A DNA stretch of 64,000 nt from Verticillium longisporum. Lineage: Eukaryota > Ascomycota > Sordariomycetes > Glomerellales > Plectosphaerellaceae. The position numbers were made by a program, and so were the translations under genes. Positions 11,762 to 20,417 of the stretch are shown here, one piece after another; positions within the stretch are counted from its first letter, which is position 1; each line of letters starts with the position of its first letter. The notes beneath the pieces were generated by a model that saw only the letters and a list, made by a program, of their open reading frames with translations, made no database searches and was not told the DNA's origin. The DNA lies in assembly GCA_019188255.1 (NCBI GenBank), contig JAETXT010000004.1, forward strand, positions 5,890,001-5,954,000. Direction: 5' to 3'.

Positions 11762-12910
11762 ATGGAGACTCTTTCAAAAGAAGGTCAATTATTCCTTGCT
11801 ATCCAAGCTATGGACAATGACCCGAACCTAAGCGCCCGGAGTGCTGCGAGGATCTACACCGTCCCCTTAACGACGCTCCTCCGACGCCAGAAGGGCAAAC
11901 CCTCCCGACGCGAAAGCCCGCCCAATTCTGCCAAATTAACAGTACTAGAAGAGAAAACTATTGTCGAATATATCCTTGACCTAGATGCGCGATCTTACCC
12001 TCCCCGGTTGGGTGAGGTCGGAGATATGGCGAATCGCCTGCTTGCCGACCGTGACGCGCCACGCGTCGGGAAGAACTGGGCCGCAAACTTCGTCAAACGG
12101 CAACCAGAGCTCCGGACGCGTTTCTTTCGCAAGTACGACTACAAGAGGGCCCAATGCGAAGATCCGGACGCGATAAACGCGTGGTTCCGCCTCGTGCATA
12201 ACATGATCGCCAAGTACGGCATCCAAGAGGCTGACATGTACAACTTTGACGAGACCGGCTTCCAGATGGGCGTTATCGCCAACGGAATGGTCGTGACCAG
12301 TTCGGAAAGACGGTCCAATGTGAAGATGAGGCAGCCAGGCAACCGGGAATGGGTTACGGTGATCCAGGGCGTTGGCGCGTTGGGTTTCTCCGTCCCGCCG
12401 TTCATCGTGGTTTCGGGCAAGTACCACCTCTCGAGCTGGTACCAGGACGACGCGATTTCTCGCGACTGGAGAATCGCAACATCTCCAAACGGCTGGACGA
12501 CGAATGATATTGGTCTGGAATGGATTCGGCATTTTGACAGGCATACAAAGTCCCGTACTTCGGGCGGTTATCGCCTACTGATCCTGGATGGCCACGAAAG
12601 TCACCACTCGGTCGACTTCGAACTCTACTGCAAGGAGAACAACATCATCACACTCTGTATGCCTCCTCATTCGTCACATCTACTCCAGCCTCTCGATGTT
12701 GGGTGTTTTGGCCCACTAAAGAAAGCATACGGTCGGCAAATCGAGGATAGGATGAGGGCGGGTACAACGCACATCAGCAAAGAGGACTTCTTCCCGGCGT
12801 TTTCGGCTGCATTTCAGCAAGCAATGACAGAAAAAACATCCAGGGAGGCTTTCGAGGAGCGGGGCTTGTCCCCCATAACCCGGAAACAGTCCTGTCAAAG
12901 CTGGATGTGA
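11762..12910 (+). CDS. pogo-family transposase (copy 1), frame lost near residue 371
   Basis: 382 codons, starting METLSKEGQLFLAIQAM. Order: N-terminal psq-type helix-turn-helix (about 8-45), a CENP-B-like DNA-binding domain (about 60-125), then the DDE_1 catalytic domain. Catalytic aspartates: D163 in NFDETGF, D276 in LILDGHESH and D312 in LQPLDVGCF, spacing D-x35-D as in pogo/Fot1 elements. Such enzymes cut and paste at TA sites, which the flanks show. After EERGLSP the frame leaves the family consensus at the C5 run 12870-12874; one more C would lead into the downstream frame. As assembled, the catalytic domain is complete but the C-terminal tail is not attached. Confidence 0.9.
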   Translation: METLSKEGQLFLAIQAMDNDPNLSARSAARIYTVPLTTLLRRQKGKPSRRESPPNSAKLTVLEEKTIVEYILDLDARSYPPRLGEVGDMANRLLADRDAPRVGKNWAANFVKRQPELRTRFFRKYDYKRAQCEDPDAINAWFRLVHNMIAKYGIQEADMYNFDETGFQMGVIANGMVVTSSERRSNVKMRQPGNREWVTVIQGVGALGFSVPPFIVVSGKYHLSSWYQDDAISRDWRIATSPNGWTTNDIGLEWIRHFDRHTKSRTSGGYRLLILDGHESHHSVDFELYCKENNIITLCMPPHSSHLLQPLDVGCFGPLKKAYGRQIEDRMRAGTTHISKEDFFPAFSAAFQQAMTEKTSREAFEERGLSPITRKQSCQSWM

Positions 12911-13415
12911 GGTTGAGGACGACGACGCCTCCGGGGACGTCCCACGGGGAGCGTGATTCTTGGGTCTCTAAGACGCCCACTAACCTGCTCGAGGCAGGTT
13001 CCCAGACTGACTTCATCAAAGGGCGAATCTCACGCCACCAGGGAAGCTCCCCAACGTCAATTTTAGATGCTGTTGACTATCTTGCGAAGGGGACGCGGGG
13101 TGTTATGCACCAGATCGCTCTTTTGAAGTCAGAGGTTATGATCCTTCGAGAGGAAAATGCTACACTAAGCCGACGCCGGAGGGCCAAAAGCTACGTCTCC
13201 GGGAAGGAGGAAGCATGGCTGTAGGCGAGGGACAGGACAAGATTGCTCAGAAGGAAGTAGATATCCAGATAAAAGAGGAAACGCTGCAGAACCCGGGTCC
13301 CGCGTCGTGGTCCCAGCCGAAGAAACGATGCTGTAGCGTATGCGGGAAGACCGGCCACAACGCGAGAACTTGTCAGGTAGCTATCTCATCGTCTGCAAAA
13401 GACGAGGAGGAGTGA
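12907..13415 (+). pseudogene. Transposase C-terminal region with zinc knuckle (copy 1), broken
   Basis: The frame from 12907 matches the tail encoded by copy 2 until an A4 run at 13186-13189 (A5 in copy 2) shifts it. The rest, with the CCHC knuckle CCSVCGKTGHNARTC, continues in another frame from about 13215 to 13415. Probably once joined to the upstream transposase. Confidence 0.75.
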
Positions 13416-13524
13416 TTTTAATTGATTTACGGCGTTTGGGTTGAGGTTTTCCTCGGAATGTTTGTCGGGTCGGGGTGAAGTGAACCACTCGCATGGGTGA
13501 ACCACTCGCTTGTGGATTACGTTA

Positions 13525-15097
13525 TCTATAATATTAAATATTAAACTAATAGCTAGAAATACCCTTATTATTAAGCTATTTTTAACGATTTCGCTAATTA
13601 TAGAGTTTTCTATTATATTACTATTTACTTAATTAGGTTAATATAGTTAATATCTCTTATAGGAATAATAGGAATAATAGGAATAGCTATTTATATAATT
13701 ATTACGAAGGCCTTTAATTATAATATTATTTTCTAAATAGCTATTTTATTTCCTTCTTATATAAAAGAGAACGTTCTTATTTATATATTATATATAAATT
13801 TACTATAAAAGATAAGGGAATACGATTTTAAGAGTATTTTTAAGCTTCCGATCGAAATCTATAATTATAATATTAAGGGCCTTAATATTCTCCTTCTCTA
13901 TTACCTCCTTTATATAGGTAATTACCTATATATATATATTAGTATTCTTATTAAAAAGGAGTATAAAATAGTAATTAAATTAAATATAAATTATTATTAC
14001 CCTATTTACTTAGAGGAGAAGTATTTTATAGTAATTTATTTATAGTTTTTAATTAGAAGGAAGCTATTTAATAGATTATAAATAAAGCCTTAGAATATAG
14101 ATAATTTACTTAATATATAGAATCTATTAATAAGAGGTTAATATTCTATTTCTATAATTAATTATATTAAAAGTAAATCTAGAAGATATAATTAATCTTT
14201 TATATAATAGGATTATAATATATAATATAATAATATATATCTTTATTCTATTTAAAATCGTTAATAAAGAGTTAAATAGGAGAATAGTAGCTTTATTAAG
14301 CCCTTTATAATTAACTCTACTAATTCCTTATATCTATATTAGAAAGGAGGATATTTTAGCCTTTATTTATATATTCCTTAATAATCTATTAAATAATTTA
14401 TTTATTAATTAATTAACTAATTAATATAAAAGTATTAATACGATTTATAATATTAAGATTATAAAATACCCTCTAAACTATAAATAATACCCTAATTCCT
14501 ACTTCTATAATAATAGAGTAATTATAATAATTATCTAATAAGATAAATATATATCTCTATTAGCTATTTACTTCCTTAAGAGTTCCTCGCTATAGATAAT
14601 TAATTTTAAAGGAAAGCTTCTATTAAAGACCTTTCGATATAGAGGGTCTAGCTTTCCCTCGATTATAGAAGAGCTTTATCTATATTATCGGGCTACTCCT
14701 AACTCTATTAATCTTCTTCTAGATCTATTCTATAATTAATCTATATCCTTAATAGATATAATAATCGCGAACGGTCTTAAATAGCTCTTTATATATATCT
14801 ATAATAAAGGAGACGATAAGACCTTTAATAATAGCTTTAATAATAGCTAGTAAATCTATTAGTAAAGGAGGTATTAGAGAGGCTTCGTTTAATAATAAAA
14901 TAAAGTATTAACGATATTTAGAGGGCTTAAAATAAGCATATTTAGTAATATTATTATATTTAAAAGTATTAAGAATTTAATAGATAGATAAAGTAATTAT
15001 AGAGCTTTAAGGGGCTATAGAGCCTTAAGAGGCTACTTATATTACTTTATTAGCTAATTATAGCTAATCTTTAGCTTAGAATTCATCGAGAGACTCG
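13525..15097. other. RIP-erased interior of host transposon, right part
   Basis: About 1.6 kb of the same CA/TG-depleted, stop-rich sequence as the left part. No coding potential remains. It runs into the right inverted repeat at 15098. Confidence 0.85.
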
Positions 15098-15236
15098 AAG
15101 GTATAAGAGATGAGGATAGGTATATAGTTACTATAGCTAATTTTAGTAGTAGTACTATATTTATAGCTTTCCCCCTGTCTATTGTGGCTTTGCCCCTATT
15201 AGGTAGAGCAAATATCTAACAAGGGCCGAGCAAATA
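15098..15236 (-). repeat. Right terminal inverted repeat of host transposon, inner 139 bp
   Basis: Inverted match to 9977-10115. The remaining 25 bp of the repeat are at 17098-17122, on the far side of the second pogo-like element. Confidence 0.85.
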
Positions 15237-15334
15237 ACGTAATCCACAAGCGAGTGGTTCACCCAAGCGAGTGGTTCACTTCGCCCGGGCCCACGACCTA
15301 CACCTGAATTCTACAGATTCCACCTCCGCCCGCG

Positions 15335-16450
15335 ATGGAGACTCTTTCAAAAGAAGGTCAATTATTCCTTGCTATCCAAGCTATGGACAATGACCCGAAC
15401 CTAAGCGCCCGGAGTGCTGCGAGGATCTACACCGTCCCCTTAACGACGCTCCTCCGACGCCAGAAGGGCAAACCCTCCCGACGCGAAAGCCCGCCCAATT
15501 CTGCCAAATTAACAGTACTAGAAGAGAAAACTATTGTCGAATATATCCTTGACCTAGATGCGCGATCTTACCCTCCCCGGTTGGGTGAGGTCGGAGATAT
15601 GGCGAATCGCCTGCTTGCCGACCGTGACGCGCCACGCGTCGGGAAGAACTGGGCCGCAAACTTCGTCAAACGGCAACCAGAGCTCCGGACGCGTTTCTTT
15701 CGCAAGTACGACTACAAGAGGGCCCAATGCGAAGATCCGGACGCGATAAACGCGTGGTTCCGCCTCGTGCATAACATGATCGCCAAGTACGGCATCCAAG
15801 AGGCTGACATGTACAACTTTGACGAGACCGGCTTCCAGATGGGCGTTATCGCCAACGGAATGGTCGTGACCAGTTCGGAAAGACGGTCCAATGTGAAGAT
15901 GAGGCAGCCAGGCAACCGGGAATGGGTTACGGTGATCCAGGGCGTTGGCGCGTTGGGTTTCTCCGTCCCGCCGTTCATCGTGGTTTCGGGCAAGTACCAC
16001 CTCTCGAGCTGGTACCAGGACGACGCGATTTCTCGCGACTGGAGAATCGCAACATCTCCAAACGGCTGGACGACGAATGATATTGGTCTGGAATGGATTC
16101 GGCATTTTGACAGGCATACAAAGTCCCGTACTTCGGGCGGTTATCGCCTACTGATCCTGGATGGCCACGAAAGTCACCACTCGGTCGACTTCGAACTCTA
16201 CTGCAAGGAGAACAACATCATCACACTCTGTATGCCTCCTCATTCGTCACATCTACTCCAGCCTCTCGATGTTGGGTGTTTTGGCCCACTAAAGAAAGCA
16301 TACGGTCGGCAAATCGAGGATAGGATGAGGGCGGGTACAACGCACATCAGCAAAGAGGACTTCTTCCCGGCGTTTTCGGCTGCATTTCAGCAAGCAATGA
16401 CAGAAAAAACATCCAGGGAGGCTTTCGAGGAGCGGGGCTTGTCCCCATAA
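15335..16450 (+). CDS. pogo-family transposase (copy 2), stops at residue 371
   Basis: 371 codons, identical to copy 1 through EERGLSP, then TAA created by the C4 run at 16443-16446. The helix-turn-helix, CENP-B-like and DDE_1 domains with D163, D276 and D312 are intact. Relative to the likely ancestral frame this copy lacks two C, copy 1 lacks one. It may still be active if the zinc-knuckle tail is dispensable, which the sequence cannot decide. Confidence 0.9.
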   Translation: METLSKEGQLFLAIQAMDNDPNLSARSAARIYTVPLTTLLRRQKGKPSRRESPPNSAKLTVLEEKTIVEYILDLDARSYPPRLGEVGDMANRLLADRDAPRVGKNWAANFVKRQPELRTRFFRKYDYKRAQCEDPDAINAWFRLVHNMIAKYGIQEADMYNFDETGFQMGVIANGMVVTSSERRSNVKMRQPGNREWVTVIQGVGALGFSVPPFIVVSGKYHLSSWYQDDAISRDWRIATSPNGWTTNDIGLEWIRHFDRHTKSRTSGGYRLLILDGHESHHSVDFELYCKENNIITLCMPPHSSHLLQPLDVGCFGPLKKAYGRQIEDRMRAGTTHISKEDFFPAFSAAFQQAMTEKTSREAFEERGLSP

Positions 16451-16478
16451 CCCGGAAACAGTCCTGTCAAAGCTGGAT

Positions 16479-16988
16479 GTGAGGTTGAGGACGACGACGC
16501 CTCCGGGGACGTCCCACGGGGAGCGTGATTCTTGGGTCTCTAAGACGCCCACTAACCTGCTCGAGGCAGGTTCCCAGACTGACTTCATCAAAGGGCGAAT
16601 CTCACGCCACCAGGGAAGCTCCCCAACGTCAATTTTAGATGCTGTTGACTATCTTGCGAAGGGGACGCGGGGTGTTATGCACCAGATCGCTCTTTTGAAG
16701 TCAGAGGTTATGATCCTTCGAGAGGAAAATGCTACACTAAGCCGACGCCGGAGGGCCAAAAAGCTACGTCTCCGGGAAGGAGGAAGCATGGCTGTAGGCG
16801 AGGGACAGGACAAGATTGCTCAGAAGGAAGTAGATATCCAGATAAAAGAGGAAACGCTGCAGAACCCGGGTCCCGCGTCGTGGTCCCAGCCGAAGAAACG
16901 ATGCTGTAGCGTATGCGGGAAGACCGGCCACAACGCGAGAACTTGTCAGGTAGCTATCTCATCGTCTGCAAAAGACGAGGAGGAGTGA
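16479..16988 (+). CDS. Transposase C-terminal tail with coiled coil and CCHC knuckle (copy 2)
   Basis: 169 codons with no plausible initiator; the frame opens at GTG. It contains a leucine/isoleucine-rich helical stretch (LKSEVMILREENATLS) and ends with the knuckle CCSVCGKTGHNARTC, of form C-x2-C-x4-H-x4-C. Probably the tail of the transposase separated by the homopolymer shift at 16443-16446, rather than an independent gene. Confidence 0.7.
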   Translation: MRLRTTTPPGTSHGERDSWVSKTPTNLLEAGSQTDFIKGRISRHQGSSPTSILDAVDYLAKGTRGVMHQIALLKSEVMILREENATLSRRRRAKKLRLREGGSMAVGEGQDKIAQKEVDIQIKEETLQNPGPASWSQPKKRCCSVCGKTGHNARTCQVAISSSAKDEEE

Positions 16989-17097
16989 TTTTAATTGATT
17001 TACGGCGTTTGGGTTGAGGTTTTCCTCGGAATGTTTGTCGGGTCGGGGTGAAGTGAACCACTCGCATGGGTGAACCACTCGCTTGTGGATTACGTTA

Positions 17098-17122
17098 TCC
17101 TTCCTCGGCTTTTGGGGACTCG
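17098..17122 (-). repeat. Right terminal inverted repeat of host transposon, outer 25 bp
   Basis: Inverted match to 9952-9976, around the core CGGCTTTT. All mismatches in the outermost eight positions are transitions. It is separated from the inner 139 bp by pogo-like copy 2. Confidence 0.75.
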
Positions 17123-19526
17123 CCCCAACGCCAATCCCCATGCACGACGCACTAGAGCCAACTCCGGTGAACGCTCCCCGGCCCTTATCGGCGGGCGCCC
17201 GCGCTGTCGTCTCGGCTTCCTTGCTTCCCTGGCCTGTCTTGGTCATCTGAGTGGTCAGCGGTTTTCTGGATCGCGAGCACGGTTCCCTCCGCGTCGACCG
17301 ATCGGCCGCTTTCCAGACTCTCCTTCACCAAGCATCTTGGCCTGGCTTGGCCTGTTCCATTGTATCGTTTCGGTTATGGTTTGCCTGAAGACGAAGACAG
17401 ACTTCTTTCTCTGCTCCTCCTGTCGCGATGGATAGGCGTTTCAATCCTTGTCGCGCAACTGCTTGGCTGGGGGAGTTTGGTTCTATTGATAGACGATGAT
17501 CTACGAAAAAAGGAGAGCCCCCCCTTTTGTTAGACAGCATGAGCAGTCAAAATCGTCTGAGAAACATGCGAGCACTGCTCGTCTCACTGGGCGCGCGATG
17601 CACCACGATCGTCGTGCTCAAGCTGGGGTTTCGGCATGTTCATGTAACTATGGGCCGGAATTTCCAGGGTTCATCTACAGCCTCACGTGGGCGCCAGTCT
17701 CTTGCTAGACTGCCAAGGCTTCCGATAAAGGAGCTGATCTGATGTTGTCACGGATGGGGGTGGCCCGACCTTTCCCACGGCGCACCCATGGGAGAATTCA
17801 TCAACTGCATACAACTGAATAGAACTACACGGCCTGTAGATCTGTGGCTCCATAGCCTTCGCAGTCTCTTCATTAGGGATATAGATATAGAGGAGAAATG
17901 AAGCCGGATCCTTCGAAACGCATGTGCCCCTTGGACGCCGCCTTGTTCTTCGTGCAACAATAGCCATCGTGTATACGGGGGACAGAAGAGGTGATACCCT
18001 CAAGGTGAGAGACAAGTTCCCTTGACGCTGACAAGTGTTCACAGATTGACTCTGAACTCTCCCAAGCTAATGAATACGTTTCGCAGGCTGTTTATTCATC
18101 GCCAGAGAGGATAAGAATAGAAAACGGAGAAGGCTCGTCAAATGGTAGCTACGAGCAGTCAAAGAAATGTACAGACCAGATACGACGTCAATCCTCACCG
18201 ACCTACGGTCACACAAGCGAAAACAATCGTAAGACGGCCTCCGATGGTAATCTACAATTGGTTTGCACGTTTACGGATATGGCGTGACGAAAAGCACCGG
18301 AGAACCACAGTGTTAGAATGCTCGGCAGGGGTTACAGGGAACTATGGGATAGATGGCCCTCAATAGTATTGCGAAAAACAATACTCTATTTTGTTGCGAC
18401 CTGCAACATTGCCGCTATATGCTGCGTTGACACTTGAAGCATCACATTGCATCAGACTCGGCCGTATCAAGAATCTCGGGTACACTGTGGTTCAAATGAG
18501 CTGGTGGTTCGAGAATCTTCAGTCGTTGTGCCTAATTCAAGTTCACATTGAACGAAAACTGTCATGATGCCCTGGCGCTCTTTCGTTTCCTTACTGTTGC
18601 CCCTTCAAGTCTGTACCCAATACAGGCTGTTTCTTCGTGACTGACGCCCATAGGATCCGTGCGAGATTGTGGCCAGCTATCAGAACATCATCTTCGGGTA
18701 ATTTATCCGATAACTTCACCTTCGTACGGGTACTTACACGATCGACGAGCTTGGGATCAAGCTGCGGCCCCAAAGCACTCATCAAGTGGCCTCAGGAATT
18801 CACGAGCTGCAGACGGGAACCAGCCTGGATGTTGAGCAGACTGGTGGGACTATGATGCGGATGATGATCAGATCATTTGCCATGATAGGTTTTGTGACGG
18901 GATTGCTGGGAACGGGTTTATACATCTCGTGAGTCTTCTTAGACCATGTCCTCCGACTCCGACGTGGGATAGTGAGTCGTGTCATTATCAGTGATTCTCA
19001 TTGTCAGAGCTTTACTCAACTGGCTCTGATAGCGAGAGCCCTGAATTCATATTCAAAGATAAATATTCCGTCAGTCATAATCACGATGACTATTGAAACA
19101 ATAGCGAAGCCGGCGACAAAAATCCAGCATTTGGATTAGAGTTATCGCTAACTCCCCGAAAAACCAATACCAGGCGGACTCAAGTACTCACAACAAGACA
19201 GTCACCACCCAGATTCCAGTACTTCACGTACGATAAATGCAATAAAGCCTCACAAGGCAACCAATACGCCTCTAACGTGAACAACCGCTCTGGCATGGTT
19301 TATATGCCTAGAAGTCATCACAGAGCTGGCCATGCCACTGTATCGAGAGGCCAAATCCAAGTAAGGATTACGTAATCAGCAACCCAGTCTAATCAGCACC
19401 TCATCGTCATCCAAAGAGCAAAGACCCATTGCAACTCCCAAGACCGACTAAACTTGACCATTCCACCCCTCCAAAACGAACAACACACACAAACACAGAC
19501 GCATCCTGCCCCAGGGCGCCACCAAA
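17123..19526. other. Intergenic, no gene recognised
   Basis: 2.4 kb of ordinary composition. No frame resembles a known protein. A short stretch near 18850-18925 could encode a hydrophobic segment followed by a splice-donor-like GTGAGT, but nothing before or after supports a gene. Confidence 0.45.
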
Positions 19527-20288
19527 ATGGACACCAAAGACCTCACCCAAAAGGCGACAGACTACGCGTCCCAAAACATAGACCTCTACGCCCTCATCGC
19601 CCTCGACCCGGCGACGACAGACCCGAAGCAGATCCACCGCGCGTGGCGCAAGTCGTCGCTCCTCCACCACCCCGACAAGGCCGGCGACGCCTTTGACCCG
19701 GAAAAGTGGGCGCTCCTCGAGTCGGCGCGCGATGTGCTCCTCGACGCGACGGCGCGCGGCGCCTACGACCGCGGGCGCGAGGCGCAGGCGCTGCGGGCCG
19801 CCGAGAGGGCGCAGGTGCAGGGCGCGCGCAAGCGCATGATTGACGAGCTCGAGGCGGCCGAGGGCGAGGCCAAGAGGCGCAAGGGCGAGCAGGAGGAGAA
19901 GAGGAGGGAGCTCGAGCGGGAGAAGGCCCGCATGGGGGAGGAGCTGCGGAGGCGGCGGGCTGAGGAGGACGAGCGGTTCCGGCGCGAGGCCGAGGAGAAG
20001 AGGAATCGCGAGGAGGATGAGGGAGATGAGAGGATACAGGAGCTGCAGCGGAGGCTTGAGGAGACGAGGAGACGCAAGGCCGAGAAGAAGGCGCGGAAGA
20101 GGGGCGAGCTGCCGCCCGAGACGGAGTCCAAAGACGCTCCGAAGACAAATGGCGGCGAGGGCAAGGCGCCCAAGTGGGAGGACCTCAAGGCAAGGATGAT
20201 CGCGGTGCAGAAGAAGCGGGATGCTGCCAAGCTGGTGGCGGCGCAAGAGGCGGCGGCAGGAACTGCGGAGGACGGCACGACGGCATAG
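19527..20288 (+). CDS. cwf23: J-domain protein, Cwf23/DNAJC17-like spliceosome-associated
   Basis: 253 aa, no intron. The J domain spans about residues 17-85 with HPD at 48-50 (HHPDKAG). A long, highly charged Lys/Arg/Glu helix follows (about 90-205), probably a coiled coil, then a short C-terminal region with PKWEDLKARMIAVQKKRDAAK. This layout fits the Cwf23/Cwc23/DNAJC17 group, J-proteins linked to the spliceosome. Animal members have a C-terminal RRM; I do not see a clear one here. The start at MDTKDLTQKA puts the J domain at the N-terminus as expected. The gene is convergent with IBA57; their stop codons are about 130 bp apart. Confidence 0.82.
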   Translation: MDTKDLTQKATDYASQNIDLYALIALDPATTDPKQIHRAWRKSSLLHHPDKAGDAFDPEKWALLESARDVLLDATARGAYDRGREAQALRAAERAQVQGARKRMIDELEAAEGEAKRRKGEQEEKRRELEREKARMGEELRRRRAEEDERFRREAEEKRNREEDEGDERIQELQRRLEETRRRKAEKKARKRGELPPETESKDAPKTNGGEGKAPKWEDLKARMIAVQKKRDAAKLVAAQEAAAGTAEDGTTA

Positions 20289-20417
20289 ACATGATACCCA
20301 AAAAAGCTGCCAGAATTGAGAGTCTCGGGACGAGACTCGAAAAAGAATTGATACCCCCACCATTTTCTCTACTTTTACATTTTACATGGTGATGTACATA
20401 GGCTTGCGATCTACATG

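Larger units (their letters stand above)
11664..13522 (+). mobile_element. pogo/Fot1-like DNA transposon, copy 1
   Basis: 1,859 bp from ACGTAATCCACAAGCGAGTG to the inverted CTTGTGGATTACGT, flanked by TA duplications (11662-11663 and 13523-13524). The inverted repeats are about 46 bp and contain an internal direct repeat of AAGCGAGTGGTTCACC. It is not RIP-mutated although it lies in fully mutated sequence, so it arrived later. It carries a DDE_1 transposase frame and a downstream zinc-knuckle frame. It differs from copy 2 only by two single-base homopolymer indels (12870-12874 and 13186-13189). Confidence 0.93.
15237..17095 (+). mobile_element. pogo/Fot1-like DNA transposon, copy 2
   Basis: 1,859 bp, same orientation as copy 1, flanked by TA at 15235-15236 and 17096-17097. 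It sits inside the right inverted repeat of the host transposon. Its ends and coding sequence equal copy 1 except for C4 instead of C5 (16443-16446) and A5 instead of A4 (16758-16762). No RIP damage is visible. Confidence 0.93.
9952..17122. mobile_element. RIP-mutated DNA transposon with 164-bp TIRs, carrying two nested pogo-like elements
   Basis: The left terminal inverted repeat is 9952-10115. The right one is split: 15098-15236 plus 17098-17122, because a younger element was inserted in it. The split right repeat adds to 164 bp, equal to the left one, with no gap needed; differences between arms are almost all transitions. Without the two nested elements and their TA duplications the host is about 3.45 kb. 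Between the repeats CpA and TpG are nearly absent while CpG, TpA and ApT remain, the signature of RIP. No protein frame survives, so the superfamily cannot be told. Target-site duplication at the outer ends is unresolved. Confidence 0.8.

Noticed and set aside
15235..15236. Placing the right end of the host transposon at this TA
   Set aside because: The inverted repeat clearly continues for 25 bp beyond pogo-like copy 2, so the TA is an insertion site within the repeat.
18850..18985. Short hydrophobic plus-strand stretch followed by a splice-donor-like GTGAGT
   Set aside because: No upstream or downstream exon with plausible protein sequence could be joined to it.
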